From: Kistimonas sp964291485
GTDB taxonomy: Bacteria > Pseudomonadota > Gammaproteobacteria > Pseudomonadales > Endozoicomonadaceae
DNA: 64,000 nt
Reading direction: 5' to 3'
Assembly (NCBI GenBank): GCA_964291485.2
Contig: OZ220224.1
Span: forward strand, 806,001-870,000
Shown: positions 1 to 9,477 of the stretch, piece after piece
How positions within the stretch are numbered: position 1 is the first letter of the stretch
Layout: each line of letters opens with the position of its first letter
Translations under genes and position numbers: made by a program
Notes under the pieces: generated by a model
Database searches by the model: none
What the model was told of the DNA's origin: nothing
What the model saw: the letters and a program-made list of their open reading frames with translations, nothing else

Positions 1-2
1 TC

Positions 3-1706
3 CTGACAAACGACAGGGATACCGATACCAGCGATACGCTTGAGGTTAACGGTGTTGCCGGTAAGGACGGGATGCTTGGGCAACCGGTCAAGGGAAGCAA
101 CGGTGGTACCTTTGTCATCAATGCCGATGGCAGTTACAGCTTTGATCCTGGTCAGGATTTCCAGCATCTGGCCGTCAACGAAACCGCAACAACGACAGTC
201 ACGTATCGAATCAGTGATGGAAAGGGGGCAACCGATACCGCGACCCTGACGATTACGGTCAATGGTGTGAATGATGCGCCGGAGGCGCAAAATAACAGCG
301 GTGTTGTTACTGAAGATACGGCGACACAAAGCAAAGGCAATGTCATCACTGATGATGACGGCAGTGGTGTTGATACGGATATTGATGGTGATGACATCAC
401 TGTTGAGCGCTTTGGTCAGGACGGCAACTCCGTCAATGCCGGTAGTGCAATACAGGGGCAGTTTGGGCAATTAACCCTCGATGCAAACGGTAACTACACC
501 TACGACCTGGATAATGACAACGCACTTATTCAGGCGCTCTCCGTCAACGAAACCCTGACAGACACCTTCACCTACACCATTTCCGATGGTAATGGCGGCA
601 CCGCGACAGCGGAACTGACTATTACAATACGTGGCACCAATGACGACATTCTGGCCACCGATAATACCGGCAGTGTGTCGGAAGACCGGACGACTACGGA
701 TAGTGGCAATGTCATTACCGAGGATGACGGTTTTGGCGCCGATAGGGATCTGGATGGTGATGCGCTCTTTATCTCCGGCGTCAATGGCGATAACAGTGCG
801 GTGGGTAGCGTTGTCCAGGGCGAATACGGACGGTTGATTATCAACAGTGACGGCAGCTATCGCTATGAACTTGATAACAGCAGTGCGGCTGTACAGGCAC
901 TGACTACGAATCAAACTGCCAGCGACGTCTTTACCTATACGGTCACTGACCGTAATGGCAGCGCCTCGGTTGCCGAACTGGTGGTTACTATCCAGGGACT
1001 GGACGAACCGTATGTGCCTATTGATCCGGAGCCAGCCCCACCGGAGGAGCGGCCGGAATTCGACATTCCAGGACGCCCGGATGGCGAGATCCCGTCCATC
1101 AATCCCGGCCGTGACAGTACCCTGCTGGATTTCCTGGATGCCCGAATCAATCCGGTACGGCTGACCGTCCAGCTTCAGGATCAGGTGGTGACCGAGGGCG
1201 TTTATAACTTCTCACTCCCCGGTAATGCTTTTGAACATTCGGATCCGTCTCAGCTGATTCGTATGGAAGCCACGCTATCGGATGGTTCCCAGTTACCGGA
1301 CTACATTCGCTTCGATAACCAGAATGGCGCCTTTATGGTGAATGCCGATGCTGCGATCTCGCTGGGTATTGAAAGCCTGGATATACGGGTTGTTGGGCGC
1401 GACCTGATCGGTAATGAAGCCGGTGCCAGTTTCAATATTACATTTGTGGGCACTGTTATTGCTGCCAACCAGGTGGTTGATCAGTTGAATGAGCTCGAAG
1501 CACCGGCAGCAGGTAACGTTCAACCGGAAGAACCCGGAGCAGCGAATAGCGACGAGGCAGCGGCAGATCATGCCACTGAGGGCGGAGATGACCTGACGCT
1601 TAACTCGCCTGAAAGCCTTGGGGAACAGTTGGAACGGGCTGGAGCCCAGGGCTTTATTCAGTCCCGGGATAAGTTGATTTCAGACTTGCTAAAGCTTGGT
1701 GCGTGA
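3..1706 (+). CDS. VCBS-repeat adhesin, C-terminal part (5' end outside window)
   Basis: The reading frame is open from the first bases, so this is the 3' end of a longer gene. The visible part holds about three tandem VCBS-type repeats: each has an FTYTISDG-like strand, a TITVNG/TITIRG strand, then a GNVIT(D/E)DDG motif and an Asp-rich D-x-D-x-D-G-D loop, roughly every 110-125 residues up to about position 1000. A Pro-rich linker and a cadherin-like domain (about 1130-1450, with a LPDYIRFDNQNGAF strand) follow, then an acidic Ala/Glu-rich tail. Such repeats are known from very large secreted or surface adhesins of marine bacteria. The TolC, HlyD and M50 genes just downstream are probably its export system. 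There is no classic GGxGxDxxx RTX nonapeptide block in the visible part. Confidence 0.85.
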   Translation: MTNDRDTDTSDTLEVNGVAGKDGMLGQPVKGSNGGTFVINADGSYSFDPGQDFQHLAVNETATTTVTYRISDGKGATDTATLTITVNGVNDAPEAQNNSGVVTEDTATQSKGNVITDDDGSGVDTDIDGDDITVERFGQDGNSVNAGSAIQGQFGQLTLDANGNYTYDLDNDNALIQALSVNETLTDTFTYTISDGNGGTATAELTITIRGTNDDILATDNTGSVSEDRTTTDSGNVITEDDGFGADRDLDGDALFISGVNGDNSAVGSVVQGEYGRLIINSDGSYRYELDNSSAAVQALTTNQTASDVFTYTVTDRNGSASVAELVVTIQGLDEPYVPIDPEPAPPEERPEFDIPGRPDGEIPSINPGRDSTLLDFLDARINPVRLTVQLQDQVVTEGVYNFSLPGNAFEHSDPSQLIRMEATLSDGSQLPDYIRFDNQNGAFMVNADAAISLGIESLDIRVVGRDLIGNEAGASFNITFVGTVIAANQVVDQLNELEAPAAGNVQPEEPGAANSDEAAADHATEGGDDLTLNSPESLGEQLERAGAQGFIQSRDKLISDLLKLGA

Positions 1707-1755
1707 GCAAGCAAAACATTGTCAGACACTAATTACATTAACAAATAGGCAATAC

Positions 1756-3300
1756 ATGGTTGTGGTAAAAAAGCTTGCGGGGGTAGTGCTTGGCACCAGC
1801 ATTCTGGCGGGGTGTGCCGTAACACCGGACCCGATCACCCAGGACCTGCGTTCACAAAAAGCGACGTCAGACAGTAACCTCATCTATGCCTCACAGGAGA
1901 ACCTGGATGAAGGCATGAGCATGACGGAAGCGATGGCTCGGGCGCTTAAATATAACCTGGATAACCGGGTGCAGTTGATGGAGCAGGCGCTGTCCCGGCG
2001 TAACTTCGAACTGCTGAAGATGGATATGTTGCCGGTGCTGGCGGCCTCAGCCGGTTATGCGAAACGGGACAATGTGAACGCATCGACCAGTGTCAGCATT
2101 GATACCGGTAATGTGTCGTTGGAACCGTCGACATCGCAGGATCGTGAGCGGGCCATGGGAGATCTGAAGTTCTCGTGGAATGTGCTGGATTTCGGTGTCA
2201 GCTATCTTCAGGCCCAGCAGGAAGCCGACCGGTTCCTGATCGCACAAAATGAACGGCGCAAGGTGATGCTCCGGTTATTGCAGCAGACACGCGCCACGTT
2301 TTGGCGTGCTGCGGTGATGCAGCAGATGGCAGATGATATCGACGGACTGCTGGTTCGCGCAGAGATATCAGTGACCAACCTGCAGCAGGTGCGAAAGGAG
2401 AACCTGCGTACACCGCTCGATACCTTGCAGGAACTTCGAGGCCTGCTGGATATAGTCAGTGAACTGGAACAGATGAAACAGACGGTCAATGCTGCGCAGG
2501 TGGAGCTGGCCATACTGGTCAACGTCCCACCCGGTACACCCATCAAACTGGATTACCCGAGCGAATTGCCGCCATTGCCGGCATCACCGGATAACCTGGA
2601 CGGTCTGGAACTGACAGCGTTGGGGAATTCCATGGACTACTCCAACCAGCTCTATAATGCCCGCATTGACCAGCTGGAAACCCGAAAAGAGATGTTGCGA
2701 CTGCTGCCGGGTATTGAGTTCTCCTACAGTGGTAACTATGACAGTAACAGCTATCTCTACCATCAGGGCTGGGGCGAGGCAGGTGTCCGGATATCCTGGA
2801 ATATCTTCCGCCTGCTGGCGCACGATGAAATTGAGGCCCAGGGGGAAGCCCGCATGCAGCTGACAGACTCCCGTCGTATGGCTATCAATATGGCCGTTGT
2901 CGCCCAGGTGCATCTTGCGTGGCAGCAGTACCATAACACGGTCAAACGGCACGGCCGGGCCAATGATATCAATGACATTGACCAGGCTATCTCTCAGCTG
3001 ACACAGCAGGCCATGTTCAGCCAAGCCGCCAGCGAGTCTGACCGGATTCAGAGCGAAGCCCGGGCACTGCGTTCGGCCATGTCTCAGCTGCTGGCCTATG
3101 CGGAAGCGCAGGATGCCTATGGCGCCATGTTGCTCAGCCTGAATCTTGATCCAGTACCGGGTAATTACCAGCAGCTGTCTGTGACAGAGATCAGCCATCA
3201 GCTTGATGAAACCTATACTCGTTGGGATTCCGGCCGATTGCCTGTTTCCCAACAAGTGGCGGGCGAAGATCAGGAGAGTGAAGTAGATAATCATGGCTAA
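1756..3300 (+). CDS. TolC-family outer membrane efflux lipoprotein
   Basis: 514 residues from the ATG at 1756. That start gives a clear lipoprotein signal: basic MVVVKK, a hydrophobic stretch and a lipobox ending LAGC. An in-frame start at 1696 would add 20 polar residues ahead of the signal and is less likely. The body is long alpha-helical and Gln/Arg/Leu-rich with an internally duplicated pattern, typical of TolC/OEP outer membrane channels, including a 'WNVLDFGVSY' and a later 'ISWNIFRLL' strand as in the two halves of the family. It should form the outer membrane duct for the adaptors encoded next. The gene starts 50 bases after the adhesin and overlaps the next gene, so the block is likely one transcript. 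The transported substrate is inferred from context only. Confidence 0.85.
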   Translation: MVVVKKLAGVVLGTSILAGCAVTPDPITQDLRSQKATSDSNLIYASQENLDEGMSMTEAMARALKYNLDNRVQLMEQALSRRNFELLKMDMLPVLAASAGYAKRDNVNASTSVSIDTGNVSLEPSTSQDRERAMGDLKFSWNVLDFGVSYLQAQQEADRFLIAQNERRKVMLRLLQQTRATFWRAAVMQQMADDIDGLLVRAEISVTNLQQVRKENLRTPLDTLQELRGLLDIVSELEQMKQTVNAAQVELAILVNVPPGTPIKLDYPSELPPLPASPDNLDGLELTALGNSMDYSNQLYNARIDQLETRKEMLRLLPGIEFSYSGNYDSNSYLYHQGWGEAGVRISWNIFRLLAHDEIEAQGEARMQLTDSRRMAINMAVVAQVHLAWQQYHNTVKRHGRANDINDIDQAISQLTQQAMFSQAASESDRIQSEARALRSAMSQLLAYAEAQDAYGAMLLSLNLDPVPGNYQQLSVTEISHQLDETYTRWDSGRLPVSQQVAGEDQESEVDNHG

Positions 3301-4111
3301 CAATACTGTGTCGTACAGCAGGTTGGCCGGCCTGCTGTTGCTGTTCGGCATGGCGATTCGCGTAAATGCAGATATCAGCGAATTAAATGAATTAACCGAT
3401 GTGGGCGGTGACTACGCAGAATACACAGCGGTGGCAGAAACCATTCGTGGTCAGCTGCGTCCGGTTCGTTATACGACGTTAGCGGCGGGTATGACGGGCA
3501 CCCTGCTAGAGGTTAAAGGTTCGCCGGGGCGTTACGTTAAGGAAGGCGATGTGCTGGCACGGTTTGACTGCCGGGCTGAGCAGGCTGAGCGTGATGTGGC
3601 CGCCGCCAAAAAGGAAGGGGCTGAAGCCCGTTACCGCGTTAACACGCGTCTTGCGGAACTGGATAATATCAGCGGACTGGAATTAAGTCTCAGCAAGGCA
3701 GAACTGGCCATTGCCAACAGTGAGCTCAAATTGATTGATGTACGCCTGAGTCACTGCGAGATACGGGCGCCTTTCAGTGGTCAGATGGTCAGCAAGCAGG
3801 TGCAGTCGTGGCAATTTGCGGGAATGGGCGACCCGTTGTTTGAATTGGTCGACACGAGCCGTATGGAAGTTGAAATGGTGCTGCAATCCCGCTGGCTGCA
3901 CCGGTTACCGCCCGGTACGCCGTTTACCCTGACGGTGGATGAAACCGGCACCACCCTTGCTGCGAATGTCGACCGGGTGGTGAGTAACATTGATCCCGTC
4001 AGCCAGACAGTCAGAATTATCGGCGTACCGACAACCCTGCCGGATAACCTGCTGCCGGGTATGAGTGGGCAGATTCATATCGGTACCGCCAGTGCCGGCG
4101 TCATGCCATGA
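3293..4111 (+). CDS. HlyD/RND-type periplasmic adaptor protein
   Basis: 272 residues with an N-terminal hydrophobic signal (about residues 8-24, ending near VNA). It follows the membrane-fusion protein plan: a lipoyl-like half-motif around residues 60-90 (GTLLEVKGSPGRYVKEGDVLARFDC), a short helical hairpin, the second lipoyl half (CEIRAPFSGQMV) and beta-barrel strands after that. The final strand with DNLLPGMSGQI is typical of RND/MacA-like adaptors. It overlaps the TolC gene by 8 bases and the next gene by 4 (ATGA), which implies translational coupling. The hairpin is short, as expected for a small adaptor. Its inner membrane partner is probably one of the next two proteins. Confidence 0.82.
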   Translation: MANNTVSYSRLAGLLLLFGMAIRVNADISELNELTDVGGDYAEYTAVAETIRGQLRPVRYTTLAAGMTGTLLEVKGSPGRYVKEGDVLARFDCRAEQAERDVAAAKKEGAEARYRVNTRLAELDNISGLELSLSKAELAIANSELKLIDVRLSHCEIRAPFSGQMVSKQVQSWQFAGMGDPLFELVDTSRMEVEMVLQSRWLHRLPPGTPFTLTVDETGTTLAANVDRVVSNIDPVSQTVRIIGVPTTLPDNLLPGMSGQIHIGTASAGVMP

Positions 4112-5451
4112 CAACCGCAACTTCCACCACCACAGGCAATGCGCTGGTCATGCAGCGCCTGGCCAGCCTGTTAACGTTACAGCAGCGGTTGCGCGCAGCC
4201 AGTGATGTGACGGCCATTGCACGTATTCTGGTTAACGATACCCGGCATCTGTTTGATTATCGGGTGGCTGCCTTTTATCGGCAGGGTCGAATCCTTGCGG
4301 TTTCCGGTTTGCCGGAGCCTATTACTGAAGCCCCGTTTACCCAGTGGTTGAAATCAGTCTGCCGACACCTGGAGCAGCAGGCGTTAGCAGAACCGACGGC
4401 GGTGTCTGCTGACGACATTCCTGAATCCTTGGGCCAGGACTGGGCCAGTTTCCTGCCGGAAGCCGGCTTGTGGCTTCCGATGACAACCCATACTGGTGAG
4501 CGGCAGGGTGGACTGTTCCTGGCAGCAGTGAAACTCTGGCAGACGGAGCAGGTGAGTGTATTAGCTCATCTTGCGGAGGCTTCATCACACGCGATCCGTG
4601 CGCTGGCCGCTCAACCGAAAGTCCCGCTGTCCCGTCTTAAGGGCAGAAAGCTGTCGTTTATTATCGCGCTGGTGGTCATGGCGGCATTGTTTCTCCCAGT
4701 GCCCCAGAGTGCCTTGGCACCGGCGGAGATTGTTGCCTACGACATGGAAGTGGTTCGCAGTCCGCTGGATGGTGTCATTGGTGAACTGCGGGTAAAACCC
4801 AATCAGAAAGTCTCTGCTGGGGAGCTGCTGGCAAGGCTGGATGACCGTTCCCTGAAGGCTCGGCTGGATGTTGCCCGACAGGCGCTGGAAATTGCCGGTG
4901 CCGAGTATCGCCGTGGTCAGCAGGCGGCGACAGGGTATCGGGAAGTGACAACGCCGCTGCCTGTACTCAAGGCGCGTATTGCCCAGAATGCGGCAGAAGT
5001 CGCTTACCTGGAATCGCAACTGGCGCGGGTGGATATCCGTGCGAAACACGATGGCGTCGTTGTATTGAGTGATCCGGATGTGCTTAAGGGCAAACCAGTA
5101 AGACTGGGAGAGCGGTTACTGGCAGTGGCCGCGCCGGAATCGGCAGAAATCCAGTTCTGGCTGCCCGTGGAAGAGAGTCTTCCCTTGCCTGACCATGCAC
5201 CGGTCTCCCTGTTCCTGAATGTGGCGCCGGATAAGGCGCTCAATGGCAATGTGCGTTATATCAATTACCAGGCGGAGGTGTCACCGGAAGGTATTTTGGC
5301 TTTTCGCGGGCGGGCATCCCTGGCGCTTCAGGATAACCTGCCCCGGTTAGGATGGCGCGGAACCGCCCGTATCAGCGGCGAGCATGTGTCTCTGTTCTAT
5401 TACCTTTTCAGGCGTCCGTTTGCAGCTGCACGGCAATGGATTGGTATATAG
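4108..5451 (+). CDS. GAF-like/HlyD-type membrane adaptor protein
   Basis: 447 residues in three parts. Residues about 10-165 look like a GAF-type globular domain before the membrane (a helical start, then a mixed sheet region with LWLPMTTHTGERQGGLFL). One membrane segment follows at about 185-205 (LSFIIALVVMAALFLPVP). The rest is a HlyD-type periplasmic part with the lipoyl half-motif SPLDGVIGELRVKPNQKV, a hairpin and a second half DIRAKHDGVVVLSDPDV. The cytoplasmic GAF-like domain could sense a ligand, but no binding residues can be assigned. It overlaps the previous gene by 4 bases and the next gene starts 2 bases after its stop. Adaptors of this build are often encoded beside M50/HlyD fusion proteins. 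Confidence 0.75.
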   Translation: MTTATSTTTGNALVMQRLASLLTLQQRLRAASDVTAIARILVNDTRHLFDYRVAAFYRQGRILAVSGLPEPITEAPFTQWLKSVCRHLEQQALAEPTAVSADDIPESLGQDWASFLPEAGLWLPMTTHTGERQGGLFLAAVKLWQTEQVSVLAHLAEASSHAIRALAAQPKVPLSRLKGRKLSFIIALVVMAALFLPVPQSALAPAEIVAYDMEVVRSPLDGVIGELRVKPNQKVSAGELLARLDDRSLKARLDVARQALEIAGAEYRRGQQAATGYREVTTPLPVLKARIAQNAAEVAYLESQLARVDIRAKHDGVVVLSDPDVLKGKPVRLGERLLAVAAPESAEIQFWLPVEESLPLPDHAPVSLFLNVAPDKALNGNVRYINYQAEVSPEGILAFRGRASLALQDNLPRLGWRGTARISGEHVSLFYYLFRRPFAAARQWIGI

Positions 5452-5453
5452 CC

Positions 5454-7553
5454 ATGGAGAGTATGCCTAAACCGCCAGTGCCGACGCTGCGGCAAGACCT
5501 TGAGCTGTTACCCGGCGAGCCGGAAGCGGATGGTTCACCGGTCTGGTTGTTACATGATCCATTGTCTAACCGGTTTTTCCGCCTGGGAGAAGCCGAAGTG
5601 GATATCCTCTCCTGTCTGGATGGCAGTGATGCCGACGCCGTTGCACAAAAGGTGTCGGAGCGTTCGGGACATACTGTCTCTGTCGAGAATGTGGAGACGG
5701 TTTTTGCCTTTTTGCGCAACAACCATTTGGTTGAGGCAGATAGTGCCCAACACACGTGGTTTGAGCGTCAACTGTCGCAAAAACCGGCGTTTTTCAAAAA
5801 GGTGCTGAAAACCTACCTGTTTGTGAGAATACCGCTGGTCCGGCCGGACCGGTTTCTGACCCTGACACTGCCCTGGGTACGCTGGCTTGGATCCCGTTAT
5901 GTGCTGATGGCGTTAATAACCGCTGCGATGATTGGGTTAATCATGGTAGGGCGGCAGTTTGATCAGTTCCTGACGACATTCCAGCATTTTTTTAACGTAC
6001 AGGGTCTAGCGGCCTATGGCCTGACCCTGTTCATCATCAAGCTGCTTCACGAACTGGGCCATGCCTGGGTGGCTAAAGCCAAAGGATGTCGTGTACCGGT
6101 CATGGGTGTTGCCCTGCTGGTGGGGTGGCCGGTGCTGTACACGGATACCAGTGATGCCTGGCGGGTGACCCGACGAAAAGACCGCCTGGCCATCGGGGCG
6201 GCAGGTGTGGCGGTAGAGTTGGGTGTGGCCGCCGTGGCGTTATTGGCCTGGAGCCTGACGCCGGAAGGGGTATGGCGGAGTGTTTTCTTCCTGCTGGCTA
6301 CCACGACTTGGCTGCTGAGTGTGCTGGTCAACTTCAACCCGTTGATGCGGTTTGATGGTTATTACCTGATATCAGACATTCTGCGGGTACCGAACCTGGA
6401 ATCCCGATCCTTTGCTCTGTCGCGCTGGTGGTTGAGGGAGCGACTGTTCGGTCTCGGCGAAGCGCCTCCCGAGCAACCGAGAGCTTTGCTGATTGGCTAT
6501 GCCATTGCGGTCTGGATCTATCGCTTCCTGTTGTTTCTGGGGATTGCGTTGCTGGTATACCACTTCTTCTTCAAGGTGCTGGGTATTTTCCTGTTTGTGG
6601 TTGAAATCGGGTATTTCATTATTCGCCCAATATGGAATGAAATCCGTGAGTGGCATGACAGGCGGAGACACATGCGCTGGAACCGCGCGACAGTTCGTAC
6701 CACCGGGCTGTTGATGACTCTGCTTCTGCTCACCCTGGTGCCATGGCATGAATCGGTGACGATGCCCGCCTGGTTGCAGGGGCAATATACGACACTCTAT
6801 GCACCGGTATCCGGCCGTTTATCGACAGCCCTACCAGAAACCGGGCAGACCGTGACCAAAGGGGAGACACTGTTTCGAGTCTCTGCGCCGGAACTTGAGC
6901 AAGAGGTTTCAGAATCCCGATTACGTTTAAGGGAATTAGCGCAGCAGGGGCGTGCGATAGGGTTTGACCCGAAGCTAAGGGATCAGGCATTGGTTATCCG
7001 CACGGAGCTCAGCACCCAGTTGCAGAATATTCGGAGTTTAAAAGCCCGACAGCAACGACTGATTGCACAGGCGCCGTATGATGGCGTTGTGACGGATTTG
7101 TCTCCAGAGGTCAGGGCCGGGCAGTGGGTGGCAGAAGGTGAGCCCCTGTTATCCGTGTTGGATCAAAATCATCCGCAGCTGATCGGGTATCTGGATGAGT
7201 CGGCATTGATGAGGATCCAGCCCGGCATGACTGGATTCTTCTACCCGGACAAAGGGCGCTGGTCGCCAATTTCTGTCAAGGTTGAGGATGTTGAGACGCG
7301 TGCTATCCGTGAGCTGGACAGTCTGTATTCCGCGTCATTGTTTGGTGGAGACCTGGCGGTGCGGGAAACCCGTGACCGTGAATTGATTCCTGTAAAAGGG
7401 ACTTACCGTGTTTTCTTTAACTTGCCTGATGACTCGGTTTTGCCGCCACGTGTGTTACGCGGTGCAATTGTGGTTAATGGGGTTTCAGAAAGTCTGGTGA
7501 CTGGCTGGTGGCGGAAAGCGGTGGCTGTGTTGCATCGTGAATCAGGTTTTTAA
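5454..7553 (+). CDS. M50 (site-2-protease-like) peptidase fused to PqqD-like and HlyD domains
   Basis: 699 residues from the ATG at 5454, two bases after the preceding stop. The first 100 residues resemble a PqqD-type small domain (NRFFRLGEAEVDIL then LRNNHLVE). A multi-spanning membrane region of about six helices follows with the zinc protease motif H199-E-L-G-H203 and the second M50 motif NFNPLMRFDG ending at Asp301. From about residue 450 there is a further membrane helix, then a HlyD-like periplasmic part with two lipoyl half-motifs (APVSGRLSTALPETGQTV and APYDGVVTDLSPEV) around a short helical hairpin. All zinc-ligand positions are present, so it may be an active protease. Its fusion to an adaptor and its place behind TolC and VCBS genes suggest a role in exporting or maturing the adhesin. 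Confidence 0.82.
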   Translation: MESMPKPPVPTLRQDLELLPGEPEADGSPVWLLHDPLSNRFFRLGEAEVDILSCLDGSDADAVAQKVSERSGHTVSVENVETVFAFLRNNHLVEADSAQHTWFERQLSQKPAFFKKVLKTYLFVRIPLVRPDRFLTLTLPWVRWLGSRYVLMALITAAMIGLIMVGRQFDQFLTTFQHFFNVQGLAAYGLTLFIIKLLHELGHAWVAKAKGCRVPVMGVALLVGWPVLYTDTSDAWRVTRRKDRLAIGAAGVAVELGVAAVALLAWSLTPEGVWRSVFFLLATTTWLLSVLVNFNPLMRFDGYYLISDILRVPNLESRSFALSRWWLRERLFGLGEAPPEQPRALLIGYAIAVWIYRFLLFLGIALLVYHFFFKVLGIFLFVVEIGYFIIRPIWNEIREWHDRRRHMRWNRATVRTTGLLMTLLLLTLVPWHESVTMPAWLQGQYTTLYAPVSGRLSTALPETGQTVTKGETLFRVSAPELEQEVSESRLRLRELAQQGRAIGFDPKLRDQALVIRTELSTQLQNIRSLKARQQRLIAQAPYDGVVTDLSPEVRAGQWVAEGEPLLSVLDQNHPQLIGYLDESALMRIQPGMTGFFYPDKGRWSPISVKVEDVETRAIRELDSLYSASLFGGDLAVRETRDRELIPVKGTYRVFFNLPDDSVLPPRVLRGAIVVNGVSESLVTGWWRKAVAVLHRESGF

Positions 7554-7683
7554 GGGGGGGAGTGTTTGAACATTATTGCACAGCCATATTTGCAATGATT
7601 GTTTTAGCCAGTGAGTTGGGATAAAAACAAACGACGCATAACAATTACAAAGAACTATTACTCGATTTTGTAGATCCTTATTT

Positions 7684-8232
7684 ATGAAGCGTACTCTGGC
7701 GAATGCGGTGCTGTTTCAGCTGATGTGGTTTGTCTGTGTTCAGGGAAACAATGCGATGGCGTTGGTGGCAACCGTCATAGCATTACTGATACATGCACGT
7801 TTCCTGGTGACGACATACGTTGAGTGGCAGCTGATTACTGGATTTACGGTTATCGGCTTCCTTTTAGACAGCCTGATCAATACTGCCGGATGGATCATGT
7901 TTTCCGGTTCCCTTTCTTTGACGAGTAGCACTGTGCCTGTGGTCATTGCGCCAGTGTGGCTGTTGTGTCTCTGGCTGATGTTCTCGACCACGCTCTGCCA
8001 CAGCCTGTTATGGCTGAATCGTTATCCCTGGCTTTCGGTCATGCTGGCCTGTTCTGCCGTGCCATTGAGCTATTACGCCGGTGGACACTTGTCGGGATCG
8101 GTATTGTCTCAACCGATTGTGATGCCGTTGCTGGCTGAGGTTGTTATCTGGGCAATCCTGTTACCTGCAGGGCTCAATGTCGCAGGGAGAATTATGGACA
8201 ATGACAGTCATGGGAAGACAGCGAATGATTAG
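7684..8232 (+). CDS. DUF2878-like inner membrane protein
   Basis: 182 residues with about five or six hydrophobic helices and no large soluble domain. The opening (FQLMWFVCVQGNN) and the overall length match DUF2878-type membrane proteins, whose function is unknown. The gene overlaps the next one by 8 bases, so the two are probably translated together. It stands 130 bases after the export operon, far enough for its own promoter. Nothing in the sequence gives a biochemical role. Confidence 0.65.
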   Translation: MKRTLANAVLFQLMWFVCVQGNNAMALVATVIALLIHARFLVTTYVEWQLITGFTVIGFLLDSLINTAGWIMFSGSLSLTSSTVPVVIAPVWLLCLWLMFSTTLCHSLLWLNRYPWLSVMLACSAVPLSYYAGGHLSGSVLSQPIVMPLLAEVVIWAILLPAGLNVAGRIMDNDSHGKTAND

Positions 8233-8929
8233 ATGGACTGCCTTAACACTTTGTCTGTTATTGCCGTTAATGGTTTCTCAGGCCAATGCGGTGTTTGCCG
8301 GGAGCGTGACTGGACGGGCTTATGATCTTGAAGGCGATGTGTTGTTATACACAGAAGAACATCTCTACCCTTCAGAGTATCGGCATACGGTCACTTATCG
8401 GGAAGCGACGGGTGAGGTGTTTGCGCAAAAACGCCTTGATTACACCCACAGTTTTACTGTGCCGGATTTCAGACAGGAAAATACCCGCAATGGGGAAGTG
8501 ATTGAGGTTGTCAGAACGGACAGTGACAAGCTGGAAGTCACTTACCAGGCAAACGATAAACAAAAACCAAAGCAGAAACAGGTAACCATTGAACCATTGA
8601 TGGTCGTTGATGCGGGTTTTGATCACTTTGTTCGGGAACACTGGGACCCCTTGCGTAAGGGGCGGTCGTTGACCATTGCCTATCTTGCACCATCCAGACG
8701 ACAAACCGTGGATCTGCGAATCAAGGAAATAGAGTGTTCATCATCCGATGATGTCTGTTTTGAAATAGCGCCGGATGCCTGGTTGCTCGGCTTAGTGCTG
8801 GATCCGATTTTTCTGACCTATGAGAAAGAGGCAAGGCAACTGTTACGTTTTAGAGGTCGAGGCAATATTGTGGATAAGAATGGGGATTATCAGACGGTAG
8901 ATATTCGCTACGAATATCCTGTTGAATAA
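8225..8929 (+). CDS. Exported protein of unknown function
   Basis: 234 residues from the ATG at 8225, which gives a clean signal peptide (MIRW, then a Leu-rich core, cleavage near SQANA). Earlier in-frame ATGs at 8201 and 8210 exist but lie deeper inside the upstream gene and would lengthen the signal. The mature part is beta-rich and polar, with a Lys/Gln-rich patch (KQKPKQKQ), and no transmembrane segment. I do not recognise the family. Overlap with the DUF2878-like gene suggests they act together at the envelope. Confidence 0.7.
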   Translation: MIRWTALTLCLLLPLMVSQANAVFAGSVTGRAYDLEGDVLLYTEEHLYPSEYRHTVTYREATGEVFAQKRLDYTHSFTVPDFRQENTRNGEVIEVVRTDSDKLEVTYQANDKQKPKQKQVTIEPLMVVDAGFDHFVREHWDPLRKGRSLTIAYLAPSRRQTVDLRIKEIECSSSDDVCFEIAPDAWLLGLVLDPIFLTYEKEARQLLRFRGRGNIVDKNGDYQTVDIRYEYPVE

Positions 8930-9129
8930 ATGGCAGGGCGACTGGGGCCTCCGGTGAGGTGTATCAGGACATTATTTTTTTCACAGTCCAGTTAGCTTAT
9001 ATGACTGAAAGCGTGATGGGTCGAGTATTCACTGCCATGGAATCCCCGAAGCTCCCAGTCTTGATTGCTAACCCAGTGAATATTTCCTGATACACGTAAA
9101 TTCATTGTACTAATCAAAAAAATACGTCT

Positions 9130-9462
9130 TCAGACTGACAACAGAGACAGCATCATTCTGGAGGGTTCAAGTGCACGCAGTGAGTGGGGAGCCTGTGGCG
9201 CCATACGGACGATTTCGCCGGGACAAATGTCCAGCTGTTTATCCTCAATCGTGAATGCAATCCGTCCCTCTAAAACCTGAATGAGTACTTCTTTAGGAAC
9301 CGCATGTTCACTGATTTCTTCCCCCTCGTCCAGAGTCATGACGCAGACTTCGGCAGTATCAGTTTTGAGCAGTGTGCTGCTGGCGATACCGTTATCGGCA
9401 AAGGCCAGCAAGTCGGCATAGGGAATCCGGGTGTTCTTTTCGATAGTCACTTTGTAATTCAT
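9130..9462 (-). CDS. Small cupin-domain protein
   Basis: 110 residues forming a single cupin barrel. The first cupin motif is reduced (GEEISEHAVPKEVLIQVLEG, with one His) and the second is RMAPQAPHSLRALEP with one His. The metal site is therefore incomplete compared with classic two-His-one-Glu cupins, and a binding or regulatory role is as likely as catalysis. It lies 15 bases downstream of the methyltransferase remnant on the same strand, so they were probably one operon. The substrate cannot be inferred. Confidence 0.75.
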   Translation of the reverse strand: MNYKVTIEKNTRIPYADLLAFADNGIASSTLLKTDTAEVCVMTLDEGEEISEHAVPKEVLIQVLEGRIAFTIEDKQLDICPGEIVRMAPQAPHSLRALEPSRMMLSLLSV

Positions 9463-9477
9463 GGTGTTAACTCACTT

